Positions 1-9,629 of a stretch of DNA of 64,000 nucleotides are shown piece by piece. Source of the stretch: Kangiella profundi. GTDB lineage: Bacteria > Pseudomonadota > Gammaproteobacteria > Enterobacterales > Kangiellaceae. The DNA lies in NCBI RefSeq assembly GCF_002838765.1, contig NZ_CP025120.1:1984001-2048000 (forward strand). The letters run 5' to 3'. Position 1 is the stretch's first letter. Every line of letters begins with the position of its first letter. The position numbers and the translations under genes are program-made. Below the pieces are notes generated by a model. That model saw only the letters and a program-made list of their open reading frames with translations, had not been told where the DNA came from and made no database searches.

Positions 1-1
1 T

Positions 2-733
2 ATCAGTGGCGGAGCTTCTGGTTTAGGATTTGCCACTGCAAAAAATATTATTGAACAGGGTGGCAAAGCCGTATTGTTAGATATCAATGAAGAACAAGGT
101 CAAAAAGCAGCAAGCGAGCTTGGTCAAAACGCTCTATTCATCAAGACAGACATCAGCAATGAAAGTGATGTTGAGTCAGCAGCCGACAAAGCTGCTGAAT
201 TTATGGGTGGTATCAATCTTGCGGTAGGTTGTGCAGGTGTTTTAGGCGCAGGTCTTATTCACAGTAAAAAAGGGCCAATGCCAGCCGAATACTTCCAGAA
301 CGTCGTCAATATCAATCTAGTCGGTACTTTCCTTCTGACCCGTGCTGCATCACGCCATATGCAGAACAATGAGCCAGTAGATGGCGAACGTGGTGTCATT
401 ATTCATACAGCTTCAATCGCAGCTTATGAAGGTCAGATTGGTCAAACAGCTTATTCAGCGACTAAATCAGCAATCGTGGGCATGGTTTTACCATTAGCTC
501 GAGAGTTTGCCCGCATCAATGTTCGTGTCATGGCAATCGCACCTGGTGTATTTGAAACTCCTATGATGGAAAAAATCACTCCAGAAATCTGCGAACAGAT
601 CGCTGCCGGCATCCCTAACCCTTCTCGCTTTGGCAAGCCTTCAGAGTTTGCTTTGACCGTGCAGCAAGTTGTTGAGAATCAATACCTTAACGGCTCAACT
701 ATTCGTCTGGACGCAGCGGCGCGACTACAGTAA
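2..733 (+). CDS. Short-chain dehydrogenase, type II 3-hydroxyacyl-CoA dehydrogenase-like (5' partial)
   Basis: The reading frame is open from the first bases of the window, so the start lies upstream. The N-terminal cofactor loop is visible as SGGASGLG, the glycine-rich Rossmann motif of classical SDRs, followed by an acidic residue in LLDI that favours NAD over NADP. The catalytic Ser is in HTASIAAYEGQ and the Tyr/Lys pair in YSATK. The C-terminal half (VRVMAIAPGVFETPM, then PSRFGKPSEFA and LNGSTIRLD) closely follows human HSD17B10/bacterial type II 3-hydroxyacyl-CoA dehydrogenases, which oxidise 3-hydroxyacyl-CoA in fatty-acid or branched-chain amino-acid breakdown. The substrate is inferred from family; a generic FabG-like SDR is the alternative. 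Confidence 0.9.
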   Translation: MSGGASGLGFATAKNIIEQGGKAVLLDINEEQGQKAASELGQNALFIKTDISNESDVESAADKAAEFMGGINLAVGCAGVLGAGLIHSKKGPMPAEYFQNVVNINLVGTFLLTRAASRHMQNNEPVDGERGVIIHTASIAAYEGQIGQTAYSATKSAIVGMVLPLAREFARINVRVMAIAPGVFETPMMEKITPEICEQIAAGIPNPSRFGKPSEFALTVQQVVENQYLNGSTIRLDAAARLQ

Positions 734-741
734 TGCTAGAA

Positions 742-778
742 TCAGCACCAGCAAAGCAACCATCATGGCTGGTGCTGA
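742..778. terminator. Inverted repeat between convergent genes
   Basis: A perfect 11-bp stem (tcagcaccagc / gctggtgctga) with a 15-nt loop lies just after the SDR stop. It has no good U-tract on either strand, so it may be a weak or bidirectional terminator. The stop codon of the convergent small ORF sits in its loop. Confidence 0.5.
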
Positions 779-1005
779 TACTTCACCATATCCAGAAAAC
801 TTCTGTCCTGACGTCTTTCAGCAATTACTAAGCTATCGTCAAGCTGAGCTTTCTCTTTCAGCACATCATTGATTTCCTGCTGATCAATAGGTTCCTGCTT
901 AATATATGTCTCTTTGTCTTTTGACTGATAATTCCAAAAGGCCTCAAATTCCTTGGCAAAACGGGCTGGTTCTTTAAGCTCTTCTGATAATACTAATGTA
1001 CACAT
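763..1005 (-). CDS. Hypothetical small acidic/charged protein, 80 aa
   Basis: Not recognised. The ATG is preceded by a good Shine-Dalgarno (AGAGGAAAA about 5 nt upstream), which is the main reason to call it. The protein is highly charged, with no signal peptide or membrane segment and a single Cys at position 2. The central part (KQEPIDQQEINDVLKEKAQL) looks helical. It converges on the SDR gene and shares its putative terminator. It could be a small cytosolic accessory protein; no function is claimed. Confidence 0.55.
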   Translation of the reverse strand: MCTLVLSEELKEPARFAKEFEAFWNYQSKDKETYIKQEPIDQQEINDVLKEKAQLDDSLVIAERRQDRSFLDMVKYQHQP

Positions 1006-1138
1006 GGCTTTTTCCTCTTTGTTTATTTGACGATTCCATTACAGCACCCAATTCTGAAAGCCATATGATCCAATTATGGCGAATTATGGCAATGACTCTC
1101 TTAACTTATTGAAATACGATATTACTCCTAATCAGAGT

Positions 1139-1168
1139 AAAAAAATACCCAGCCGAGCTGGGTATTTT
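1139..1168 (-). terminator. Rho-independent terminator of the glutamate dehydrogenase gene
   Basis: Perfect 12-bp stem (aaaatacccagc / gctgggtatttt) with a 3-nt loop. Read on the minus strand it is followed by a run of T, and it lies 20 bp after the stop codon at 1188. Confidence 0.85.
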
Positions 1169-1187
1169 AAGGTTTATATTATAATTA

Positions 1188-4100
1188 TCACTTTATCAGA
1201 CGATGACTGCGTTGCACCAGAATCTGCAACTCTCGTAGCGCCACTGAGAACTTGGAGAACTCATGGGTACTGGTTTGTCTGAAGTCAGTAACCATTTCAC
1301 GCCAACGTGATAGCAAATCATCATGATCGGCCAGGAAGTGCTTGATCCGTGTATCTGCTGACTTGTACTTATTGGTCAAAGGCAATACCGCTTCAATCAA
1401 GTTTCGTTGCTGGTAATCCAGCTCTTCGCGGAATGCGGCACGAGCAAATGCCTGCCAATGATTGAGAACAGGTTGTGCGATGATTTGAGTCAGGAACCAA
1501 TGGAGGTTAATTTCCGCACCCAGTTTGTAGTAAACCTCTGCTACCAACAGAATTGGCAGATCATACTGTTTGGCCAGCTCAATGATATCCATTGCTGAGA
1601 ACATAGTGCTCAGCAATGAAACCTGGCGAGCTAGCTTCTCTGGTACACCCTGCGCAATCAATTGCTGTGCATCTTTCTCAATGCCCTGAGCTTCTTTTGC
1701 TTCCAATGTTTTATGAACATTGCGTTGCAATTCAACCACGCCATCACGGAAATAACTGACGACTTCAGCAATGGACTGATCCTTGCGACGATTACGCACG
1801 AACCAGCGAGTAGCACGGCGTACAATACGACGCGCCTGGAACATCATCTGAATCTGTACATTAGCCGGGACTTTATTATCCAGCTCTTCGATACTATCCC
1901 AGAGTCCTTGCATACCAAAAGTTTCTTTGGCCATGGCATAACATTGCGCCACTTCGCCAATATTAGCACCAACCTCATCAATCACTCGGAATGCAAAGTT
2001 AGTTCCCATCAGGTTGACCATTTCATTAGCCACACTCATCGCTATAATTTCATCGCGTAGTGGGTGCTTGGCCATCACTTCAGAGTATTTGGCACGTAAT
2101 GGTTTCGGGAAATATTCGACCAGATAGCGCTCAAAATATTTTTCTTCTGTGACTTCAGGAATTCGTAATGAATCCTTAAGCTGCATTTTGCCATAAGCTA
2201 ATAGCACTGATAGCTCGGCGCGGGTTAAACCCTGCCCTTTGGATTCACGCTCGAGCATTTCTTCATCGGTTGGCAGATATTCAAGCTCACGATCAAGCTG
2301 AACATCTTTTTCCAGACCATGGATAAAGCGCATATGCTCCTTAACCATACTCGGCGCACGCGACTCGGTAATACTGATAGACTGGATTTGGCGATAGTTA
2401 TCTTCGATAACAATTTGCGAAACTTCATCAGTCATTTTAGCCAACAGCGTATTACGCTGCTTTTCGGTCATATTGTGCTCAGCCATGATGCCATTCAGCA
2501 AGATCTTAATGTTGACCTCATTGTCTGAACAGTTCACGCCACCAGCATTATCAATAAAATCTGTGTTGGCACGGCCGCCATTGAGCATATACTCAATTCG
2601 ACCCAGCTGGGTACAGCCCAAGTTACCGCCCTCACCTATGACGCGAGCTTTTACCTCATTACCATTAACACGAACACTATCATTTGCGCGGTCACCCACG
2701 TCAGCGTGAGTTTCTTTAGAGGATTTAACGTAAGTACCAATACCGCCATTCCAGAATAGATCAACCTTCATTTTCAAGGCTGCATTGATAAATTCATTCG
2801 GTGATAGCGATTTTGCCTTAACGCCCAACATTTCCTGAATTTCAGGCGTTAAAGTAATGGACTTGGCACTACGTTCAAATACGCCACCGCCTTTAGAAAT
2901 TAATGATGCGTTGTAATCATTCCAGCCAGAACGCGGCAAGTTAAACAAACGCTCACGTTCTTTATAGGAAGCAGCCGAATCCGGATTTGGATCGACGAAT
3001 ATATGCATATGGTTGAAGGCAACTTGCAGGCGGATGTGCTTTGACAGCAACATACCGTTACCAAATACGTCACCGGACATGTCACCACAGCCCACAACCG
3101 TAAAGTCTTCGCTCTGGCAATTAATACCCATTTCGCGGAAGTGACGTTTGACCGACTCCCAGGCACCTTTCGCAGTAATACCCATCGCTTTATGGTCGTA
3201 GCCATTGCTACCACCAGAAGCAAAGGCATCACCTAACCAATGACCATACTCTAGCGAAATGCCGTTGGCGATATCCGAGAAAGTTGCAGTACCTTTATCT
3301 GCTGCAACAACCAAATACGGATCAGGCTCATCGTGAATCACAACATCGTTAGGATGAACCAGCTTATCAGCCACGTAATTATCAGTAATATCCAACAATG
3401 CACGAATAAAGGTTTTATAACACTCTACGCCTTCGGCAAAGAATGCATCACGACCACCCGTAGTTGGCAATTGCTTACAGACAAAACCACCTTTAGCACC
3501 TACCGGGACAATTACAGAGTTTTTCACCTGCTGAGCTTTAACCAGACCCAAGACCTCAGTACGGAAGTCTTCACGTCGATCTGACCAGCGCAAACCACCA
3601 CGAGCTACTTTACCACCACGCAAGTGAACACCCTCAACACGTGGTGAATAAACAAATATCTCAAACATTGGAACCGGTTTTGGAATACCGGTAATCATAG
3701 ATGGCTTTAACTTGAAGGAAATATAGCTCTTATCTTTGCCATCTTCGGCTTTCTGATAAAAATTGGTGCGCAATGTTGCGTCAATGACTTGCAAATATTT
3801 ATTGACGATTTTGTCCTGATCAAGATTACTGACCTGCTCGAATTTCTTCTTTAGATCACGTTTTAGAGCATTGTACTTGCGCTCATTAAACTCTTGCTGA
3901 GGGTTAAATCGGTGTTCGAATAATTCAACCAGGCCATGAGCAATCTCAGAATATTGAGACAATGTCTGTTCGATATAGGTCTGGCTGAAGGTGAAGCCAA
4001 TCTGCCACATATACTTGGCATACGCACGAAGCATGGCAACCTGACGCCAATCCAGGCCAGTTGCAATGATTAAACGATTGAAGCCATCTTTTTCCGCCTG

Positions 4101-6026
4101 ATTTGTCCAGGCCTTGGCGAATGCTTCCTGGAACTTATCACGCACTGAGTCAACATCAATATCATTGTCATAACGCACACTGAAATCCATAATCCACATG
4201 GTTCCAAGCGCTTCGGACGATATTTTATAAGGTGTTTCATCAATTACGGTCAGCCCCATATTTTCTAGCAGAGGCAAGACCTCTGAAAGTGGTATAGGTT
4301 GCTCACGATTAAATAATTTAAAGCGTAATAGACCACCCTCAATCTGCTTTTTGTAAAGCAGCATATCAAATGGGCGCTCTTCGCTTAGACGCTCAATATG
4401 CTTAATATCCGCGATGGCTGACAACACACTCTGCTGATTCTGATAACCAGGTGAGAAGGCATTAGCATATTTTTTCTGTAACTTGGTCGCCTCAGCTGGT
4501 TCATAAAGATGCGCAATTGTATCAACTAGAACATCTTCCCAACTTAAGGCTGCTTCCTGTAAATCTGCCTGCAGCTTTGTTAGGTCGTAGTCAATCGCTT
4601 CAGCATTTTCTACAGGCACACGGAAATGAGTGCGCACTAGATTTGATTCTGAGAAGTGAGTATTAAATTCAATTTCACCCTTACTACCAAAAGTTTCTGA
4701 CAGAATCTCTGTCATACGCAAACGAACCTTGGTGTTGTAGGTGTCTCTAGGAACAAAGCAAAGCACCGAGAAATAACGGCCAAATGGATCGCGACGTACA
4801 AAGGCTCTAACCTGGCGGCGCTCCTGAATGTGCAGGATACCCATCGCAACATTCAACAACTTCAAAGTAGGGATCTGGAATAGCTCATCTCTTGGGTAAG
4901 TTTCCAGAATATTCTTCAAAGCTTTATAGTCATGACCGCCCTGCTTAAGCCCTGACTCAGCTAGAACGTTATGAATCTTCTTACGCAGCACAGGAATAAA
5001 CTGCGGATCCATGTTATAGGCTGCAGAAGTAAAGAGGCCGAAGAAGCGATATTCGCCAATAACTTCTCCGTCTTTGTTAAAGCGCTTAACACCGATGTAA
5101 TCAATATGGCTCGGACGGTGTACTGAAGAGACCGTGCTGGTTTTAGTAAGGACTAATATATGTTCATTAGATAGTGCCAGCTTCTGAGCACCTTTTGGTG
5201 ACTCCGATAAACTGTAGGCTTTTTGTTTGGCAGGTTCCGCTAAAGTACCAAGTCCACTGCCTTTAACCGGTTTTAATAACAAATCATCTTTTGATTTTTT
5301 CAAATCATAAGTGAGGGAGCCCATGAATACGAAGTGATTAGCTTTTACCCAGCGAAGGAAATCAAGTGCCTCTTCTATTCTATCTTTACGCAAAGGCGGT
5401 GGAGTCGATTCAAGCTCATTAATGATACTGGCAAGCTTATCGCGCATCGGATGCCAGTCACGTACTGTTGCTCTAACGTCGCCTAAAATACGCAACAAAT
5501 CAGCTTCTATCTGCTTAATGGTGTCTTCGTCGAGCTGCTTGTCAATTTCAATATACATTGGCGTTTCAATGTTCTTGTTCTTTTCGCACTCATCATCGAC
5601 ACATAAATTGACAGATTTAACCTTGCCATTTTTATCACGAGCAACCTGTATGGGAACATGGATGTGTAAATGCACATCAATTCCATGACGATTAAGCTCC
5701 ATGCGAATTGAGTCAACCAGGAATGGCATATCCGCATGATTTAACTCAATAATGGTATGCTTATTTTTCCAGCCATTTTTGTCGCTTGTTGGGTTATGCA
5801 CACGTAACTTGCAAGTCCCATCAAAATCTTGAATAAACTGCCACAGGCTGAATATTGAATTAAAGATTTGCTCAGGACTACGCTCGATAAATTCATCTTC
5901 AGCAACACTGCTGTAGATGATTTCAGCGAATTGTTTAACGAGCTCAGATTGACGTTTTGATGCTTTTTGTTCGATTAGTTGCTTAACATCATTTAGCAAC
6001 TTGGAAGAAGTGTTTGAACCGACCAT
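1188..6026 (-). CDS. gdhB: NAD-specific glutamate dehydrogenase, large (180-kDa class)
   Basis: A 1612-residue protein of the Bac_GDH family, which converts glutamate to 2-oxoglutarate, ammonia and NADH, mostly for glutamate catabolism. The long N-terminal region carries the regulatory domains of this class. The catalytic core around residues 780-1150 shows GGLRWSDRREDFRTEV and VPVGAKGGFV, the conserved substrate-binding and lysine region, then GDMSGDVFGNGML and the nucleotide-binding part (ARVIGEGGNLGCTQ). A TTG four codons further upstream is in frame, but ATG at 6026 has GGAAAGG at proper spacing and is chosen. It stands alone as a single-gene unit with its own terminator. The length is normal for the family and no key motif is missing. 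Confidence 0.97.
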   Translation of the reverse strand: MVGSNTSSKLLNDVKQLIEQKASKRQSELVKQFAEIIYSSVAEDEFIERSPEQIFNSIFSLWQFIQDFDGTCKLRVHNPTSDKNGWKNKHTIIELNHADMPFLVDSIRMELNRHGIDVHLHIHVPIQVARDKNGKVKSVNLCVDDECEKNKNIETPMYIEIDKQLDEDTIKQIEADLLRILGDVRATVRDWHPMRDKLASIINELESTPPPLRKDRIEEALDFLRWVKANHFVFMGSLTYDLKKSKDDLLLKPVKGSGLGTLAEPAKQKAYSLSESPKGAQKLALSNEHILVLTKTSTVSSVHRPSHIDYIGVKRFNKDGEVIGEYRFFGLFTSAAYNMDPQFIPVLRKKIHNVLAESGLKQGGHDYKALKNILETYPRDELFQIPTLKLLNVAMGILHIQERRQVRAFVRRDPFGRYFSVLCFVPRDTYNTKVRLRMTEILSETFGSKGEIEFNTHFSESNLVRTHFRVPVENAEAIDYDLTKLQADLQEAALSWEDVLVDTIAHLYEPAEATKLQKKYANAFSPGYQNQQSVLSAIADIKHIERLSEERPFDMLLYKKQIEGGLLRFKLFNREQPIPLSEVLPLLENMGLTVIDETPYKISSEALGTMWIMDFSVRYDNDIDVDSVRDKFQEAFAKAWTNQAEKDGFNRLIIATGLDWRQVAMLRAYAKYMWQIGFTFSQTYIEQTLSQYSEIAHGLVELFEHRFNPQQEFNERKYNALKRDLKKKFEQVSNLDQDKIVNKYLQVIDATLRTNFYQKAEDGKDKSYISFKLKPSMITGIPKPVPMFEIFVYSPRVEGVHLRGGKVARGGLRWSDRREDFRTEVLGLVKAQQVKNSVIVPVGAKGGFVCKQLPTTGGRDAFFAEGVECYKTFIRALLDITDNYVADKLVHPNDVVIHDEPDPYLVVAADKGTATFSDIANGISLEYGHWLGDAFASGGSNGYDHKAMGITAKGAWESVKRHFREMGINCQSEDFTVVGCGDMSGDVFGNGMLLSKHIRLQVAFNHMHIFVDPNPDSAASYKERERLFNLPRSGWNDYNASLISKGGGVFERSAKSITLTPEIQEMLGVKAKSLSPNEFINAALKMKVDLFWNGGIGTYVKSSKETHADVGDRANDSVRVNGNEVKARVIGEGGNLGCTQLGRIEYMLNGGRANTDFIDNAGGVNCSDNEVNIKILLNGIMAEHNMTEKQRNTLLAKMTDEVSQIVIEDNYRQIQSISITESRAPSMVKEHMRFIHGLEKDVQLDRELEYLPTDEEMLERESKGQGLTRAELSVLLAYGKMQLKDSLRIPEVTEEKYFERYLVEYFPKPLRAKYSEVMAKHPLRDEIIAMSVANEMVNLMGTNFAFRVIDEVGANIGEVAQCYAMAKETFGMQGLWDSIEELDNKVPANVQIQMMFQARRIVRRATRWFVRNRRKDQSIAEVVSYFRDGVVELQRNVHKTLEAKEAQGIEKDAQQLIAQGVPEKLARQVSLLSTMFSAMDIIELAKQYDLPILLVAEVYYKLGAEINLHWFLTQIIAQPVLNHWQAFARAAFREELDYQQRNLIEAVLPLTNKYKSADTRIKHFLADHDDLLSRWREMVTDFRQTSTHEFSKFSVALRELQILVQRSHRLIK

Positions 6027-6103
6027 TGTCCTTTCCAAAACCGCTTAATTGGGTGAAGAAAATCAAAAATAAATTGTGTCAATTCTAGGCCATTTGAAAG
6101 CAA

Positions 6104-6135
6104 AATGGCACCTAAATTTCACTTTAGATGCCATT
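6104..6135 (-). terminator. Probable terminator of the RND exporter operon
   Basis: Thirteen-bp stem with one mismatch (aatggcacctaaa / tttagatgccatt) and a 6-nt loop, 5 bp after the exporter stop. The T-tract on the minus strand is short. Confidence 0.6.
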
Positions 6136-6139
6136 ATTT

Positions 6140-8515
6140 CTAACTGGTACGCGCTGTTAGCGCGAATACTAATTTTTTATCAGCGACGATAGAGGAAGGT
6201 AGCAGGATGATTGCACCTAACATGTTCACCAGGAACATAAAGGTCAGCATAATCCCCATATCTGCTTGGAATTGCAGTGCCGACATCAACCAGGTGCTAA
6301 CACCGATTGCAAGAGTCAAGCCAGTAAAGAGTACCGCATTACCGGTTAACTTGAGCGTTTCATAATAGGCATCCGCCACACTCATACCGGAACGGATAAA
6401 GCCAACCATTCTTGAGAATATGTAAATGCCATAGTCAACACCGATACCAACACCTAGTGCAATTACTGGCAATGTTGCTACGGTTAGACCAATGTGTAAC
6501 CAGCTCATAAGTGCCTGCGCCAGGAAGGATACCACCACCAGAGGCAAAATCACACAGATTGTGCCACGCACCGAACGGAAGCTAATCAAACAAAGGAGCG
6601 TCACTGCCAAATAAACCCACAGCATCATCGGGATTTGTGCTTCTGAAACTGCCTCATTAGTGGCAGCCATAACGCCGACTGGGCCAGTTGCCAGCAGGTA
6701 TTCAACTTCCTCGTGCGCTTTATTGGCACGGAAATCTTTAACGGCTGAAACCAGTCGCTCGATGGTTTCTGCTTTATGATCATCAAGGAAAATCATTACC
6801 GGCATGACGCTACAGTCAGAGTTCAGTAGGCCTGTACTGGTCTCTACACGGCTAATGGACTGAACCAGAACAGCTTCATCCTTAGGTAACATTTTCCACT
6901 TGAGATTGCCTTCACTCAGCATTCCATTAACAACTTTGGCAACCTGAGGGAGGCTGATAGTTGATTGAACTCCTTTTACATTGTTCATCTCCCACTGGAA
7001 CTGATCAATGTTATTCATGATGTCATAATAGGTACAGCCATCAGATTTAGTTTTTGCCAACACATAAATTACATCAGTACCAATTGCATAGGTATCAGTA
7101 ATATATTTGTTATCAAGGTTATACGTGGAATCCTGTCTCAATGCAGGTGCACCAGCCTGGAGATCTCCGACTTTCATGTTAAGCGACTGCCAGTAACCGA
7201 TAATACCCAATAAAAGACTTACAACGATGATAATCGTCGATGCAGGCTTACGGGCAAAACCAGCAATTTTCTTCCACCACTTCTCACGGGCATGCTCACG
7301 ATCTCGTACACCTTGAACGAACTTGTCTGAGAAATGGGTATAAGAAAGTAATAGTGGCAGTAGCAATAAGTTGGTCAGAATCAGAACGGCAACACCAATA
7401 CTGGCAGTAACCGCCAACTCACGAATGATATCAATTTCAATCAGTTGTAAAGTCAGGAAACCTACAGTATCACTCAGCAATGCGATGCCACCCGGTACAA
7501 TCAAAGCTGCACAGGCTGCTATTGCTGCATTATAGGTTTTCATGCCATGGGCAACGTTATGCTGAACACCATTGATCATCTGTACGCCATGACTGACGCC
7601 AATGGCGAAAATCAAGAACGGCACCAGGATTGACATTGGGTCAATGCCATAACCAAGCGCAGTCAATAATCCGAGCTGCCAGACAACTGCAATAATGGAA
7701 GTAAAAATTGGTAATGCAGTTAGCTTAATGGAACGAGAGTACCAATATACAAGTAGGGCAGTAATAGCCAATGCAATCAAGAAGAAGACAATTACTCCAC
7801 CTGCTGCATCACTGACATCACCAATCATTTTAGAGAAACCAATAATATGGACTTCTACATTTGGGTACTTTTCTTCGATGTCAGTTCTAATCTGTTCAAG
7901 ATCATGGGCGACACGTACGAAGTCGGTCTGCACCATTTGCTCGCCATTTTCACCAGTAACTTCAACATCCGTCGGGTTGTACTCTGAGAGTAATTGAGCA
8001 GAGACCATTGCTGACTCAAATTCGTTTGACACCAGACGTCCAACAATACCAGCCTTGAGAATATTCTCTTCAACCTGCTTTAATGCTCTATCCGAGCCGT
8101 CGAAGCGCGCAGGAATAACTGGACCACCTTCAAGACCTTGTTCACTGGCCTCAATATAACGGGTGTTAGGCGTAAATAAAGATTCTACCTGAGGCTGATT
8201 AACCCCTGCTATACCCGCCACTCGATTGGTTGTTTCTTTTAACGCTTCGAAGAAAGTCGCGTTAAAAATATTACCACTAGTATCTTCAAGGGCAACCAAC
8301 ACTCTGTTAGCGCCACCAAACTGATCCTGATACTCAATGTAGGTCTGCATATATTCATGCTTCAGTGGAATATTCTTCTCAAAACTCGCATCCACACGCA
8401 GTTGAGTCACAAAGTAGACCATTACGGCCGTAAATACTGCAAAGAGGGCTATCCACAGAGCTCTTTTCGAGAAAAAGACCTTTGAGACGATTGATTCTAA
8501 TTTATTCTTTGTCAT
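6140..8515 (-). CDS. RND/MMPL-superfamily exporter, 791 aa
   Basis: Inner-membrane transporter of the COG1033 type. It starts with a membrane segment (ALWIALFAVFTAVMVYFV), then a periplasmic domain to about residue 235 and a five-to-six-helix block with the sterol-sensing-like pattern (IFAIGVSHGVQMING). A second periplasmic domain spans about 450-640, followed by a second helix block (VIALGVGIGVDYGIYIFSRM), giving the duplicated MMPL architecture. The GVGIGVDYGIY motif is the usual proton-relay region. It is the last gene of the DUF1302-DUF1329-Ycf48-RND cluster, 32 bp after the Ycf48-like gene, so it is probably the pump of that system. Substrates of this subgroup are mostly unknown; lipidic or hydrophobic cargo is an inference. 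Confidence 0.93.
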   Translation of the reverse strand: MTKNKLESIVSKVFFSKRALWIALFAVFTAVMVYFVTQLRVDASFEKNIPLKHEYMQTYIEYQDQFGGANRVLVALEDTSGNIFNATFFEALKETTNRVAGIAGVNQPQVESLFTPNTRYIEASEQGLEGGPVIPARFDGSDRALKQVEENILKAGIVGRLVSNEFESAMVSAQLLSEYNPTDVEVTGENGEQMVQTDFVRVAHDLEQIRTDIEEKYPNVEVHIIGFSKMIGDVSDAAGGVIVFFLIALAITALLVYWYSRSIKLTALPIFTSIIAVVWQLGLLTALGYGIDPMSILVPFLIFAIGVSHGVQMINGVQHNVAHGMKTYNAAIAACAALIVPGGIALLSDTVGFLTLQLIEIDIIRELAVTASIGVAVLILTNLLLLPLLLSYTHFSDKFVQGVRDREHAREKWWKKIAGFARKPASTIIIVVSLLLGIIGYWQSLNMKVGDLQAGAPALRQDSTYNLDNKYITDTYAIGTDVIYVLAKTKSDGCTYYDIMNNIDQFQWEMNNVKGVQSTISLPQVAKVVNGMLSEGNLKWKMLPKDEAVLVQSISRVETSTGLLNSDCSVMPVMIFLDDHKAETIERLVSAVKDFRANKAHEEVEYLLATGPVGVMAATNEAVSEAQIPMMLWVYLAVTLLCLISFRSVRGTICVILPLVVVSFLAQALMSWLHIGLTVATLPVIALGVGIGVDYGIYIFSRMVGFIRSGMSVADAYYETLKLTGNAVLFTGLTLAIGVSTWLMSALQFQADMGIMLTFMFLVNMLGAIILLPSSIVADKKLVFALTARTS

Positions 8516-8547
8516 TCTATATAACCTTTAAAGAATACTTTGGCGAA

Positions 8548-9555
8548 TTATTGTTGTGAAAGGTTCAAGCGTTCAATGCCGCCATCACCCACTACAACTA
8601 ATGTATCTTCATCTACCGCCACAACTGCTGCACGGCCTTTTAAGTCTTTACGCTTTTTGATATCGGTTGAAGTCAGTGTTTTGTAAACCAATGCGCCACC
8701 CGTTCCAACTAATACCCAACGATTCTCATCTAATATAGCCATATCATGAAAACCAGATGCGGTACTTAGAAACTGTCCCTGCCACGACTGCCCTGCGTCC
8801 TTGGAGATATATAAGTTACCTCTTAGACCATAGACATACAGATAACCTTTATCATCTACCTCAATGCCAAAAAATGAGCCGTCATAAGGGGTAGGTAATT
8901 TTTGCCAGGTTTCACCACCATCTCGTGTTTCAGCAGCTAATGCCGAACTGGTTTCAAAACCATCTTCATCAACACCGTCAATAAACTTCTCACCAGCCAT
9001 CACCCAGTAATCATCAGTAATTTTTTGTATTGAATAAAAATGACTGAAAAATCCGTAGTAATCTGCCAGCCCTTCTATTTCACGCGACTCCCAGTTTTCA
9101 CCACCATCATTCGACTCCAGGTATAAACCATATGAACCGACCGCAACAATTTTTTCGTTGGTGATAAATTGAACATCAAATAACGCAGGCTGCTCAAATG
9201 ATTCTTCATTATGAGTCAATTGCCAGCTCTCCCCACCGTCATTTGTCATTAGAATAGTCTGGCTGAAACCGACCGCTATGCCGCGCTTGTCATCCAGAAA
9301 GTCAACTGCAGTTAGTTGTTCCCGTGTCGGTACAGGAACTTGGCGCCATTCAATCCCCTGATCATCAGACAGCAGAATATGTCCACGCTCACCGACTGTG
9401 ACCAATCGGCCTGACTCTAACATTTCAATATCTAACAGCAAGGATTTTACGGCTTTATCAGCGATTAAGGCAGGTTCGGTTTCTGCACTCGAGGAAACCT
9501 GTATTCCGGTGAACAATAGCACCAAAGGAAATGCATACTTAATGATTGCTTTCAT
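8548..9555 (-). CDS. Ycf48-like beta-propeller protein, secreted
   Basis: 335 aa with an N-terminal signal peptide (KYAFPLVLLFTGIQVSSSAE). Repeated blades of the BNR/Ycf48 kind follow: TVGERGHILLSDDQGIEW, AVGFSQTILMTNDGGESW, AVGSYGLYLESNDGGENW, AETRDGGETW, VYGLRGNLYISKDAGQSW. Each ends in the D-G-G-x-x-W Asp-box signature. In cyanobacteria Ycf48 aids photosystem II assembly; non-photosynthetic bacteria carry relatives of unknown role, often beside RND exporters and DUF1302/DUF1329 genes as here. It is inferred to be a periplasmic scaffold for the neighbouring export system. Confidence 0.9.
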   Translation of the reverse strand: MKAIIKYAFPLVLLFTGIQVSSSAETEPALIADKAVKSLLLDIEMLESGRLVTVGERGHILLSDDQGIEWRQVPVPTREQLTAVDFLDDKRGIAVGFSQTILMTNDGGESWQLTHNEESFEQPALFDVQFITNEKIVAVGSYGLYLESNDGGENWESREIEGLADYYGFFSHFYSIQKITDDYWVMAGEKFIDGVDEDGFETSSALAAETRDGGETWQKLPTPYDGSFFGIEVDDKGYLYVYGLRGNLYISKDAGQSWQGQFLSTASGFHDMAILDENRWVLVGTGGALVYKTLTSTDIKKRKDLKGRAAVVAVDEDTLVVVGDGGIERLNLSQQ

Positions 9556-9589
9556 ACAGAACAGTATTCTCTGGTTATTATTAAAGTGT

Positions 9590-9618
9590 AAAAAAAGCGG
9601 CCGAAGAAACGGCCGCTT
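9590..9618 (-). terminator. Rho-independent terminator inside the envelope cluster
   Basis: A GC-rich stem (aagcggccg / cggccgctt, 9 bp, loop 6) followed by a T-run on the minus strand. It lies 12 bp after the DUF1329 stop and before the Ycf48-like gene, so the first two genes (DUF1302, DUF1329) probably reach higher mRNA levels than the last two. Confidence 0.85.
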
Positions 9619-9629
9619 GCATTGTCTAA

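Noticed and set aside
1662..2060. 132-aa plus-strand ORF inside gdhB
   Set aside because: Antisense to a well-conserved enzyme.
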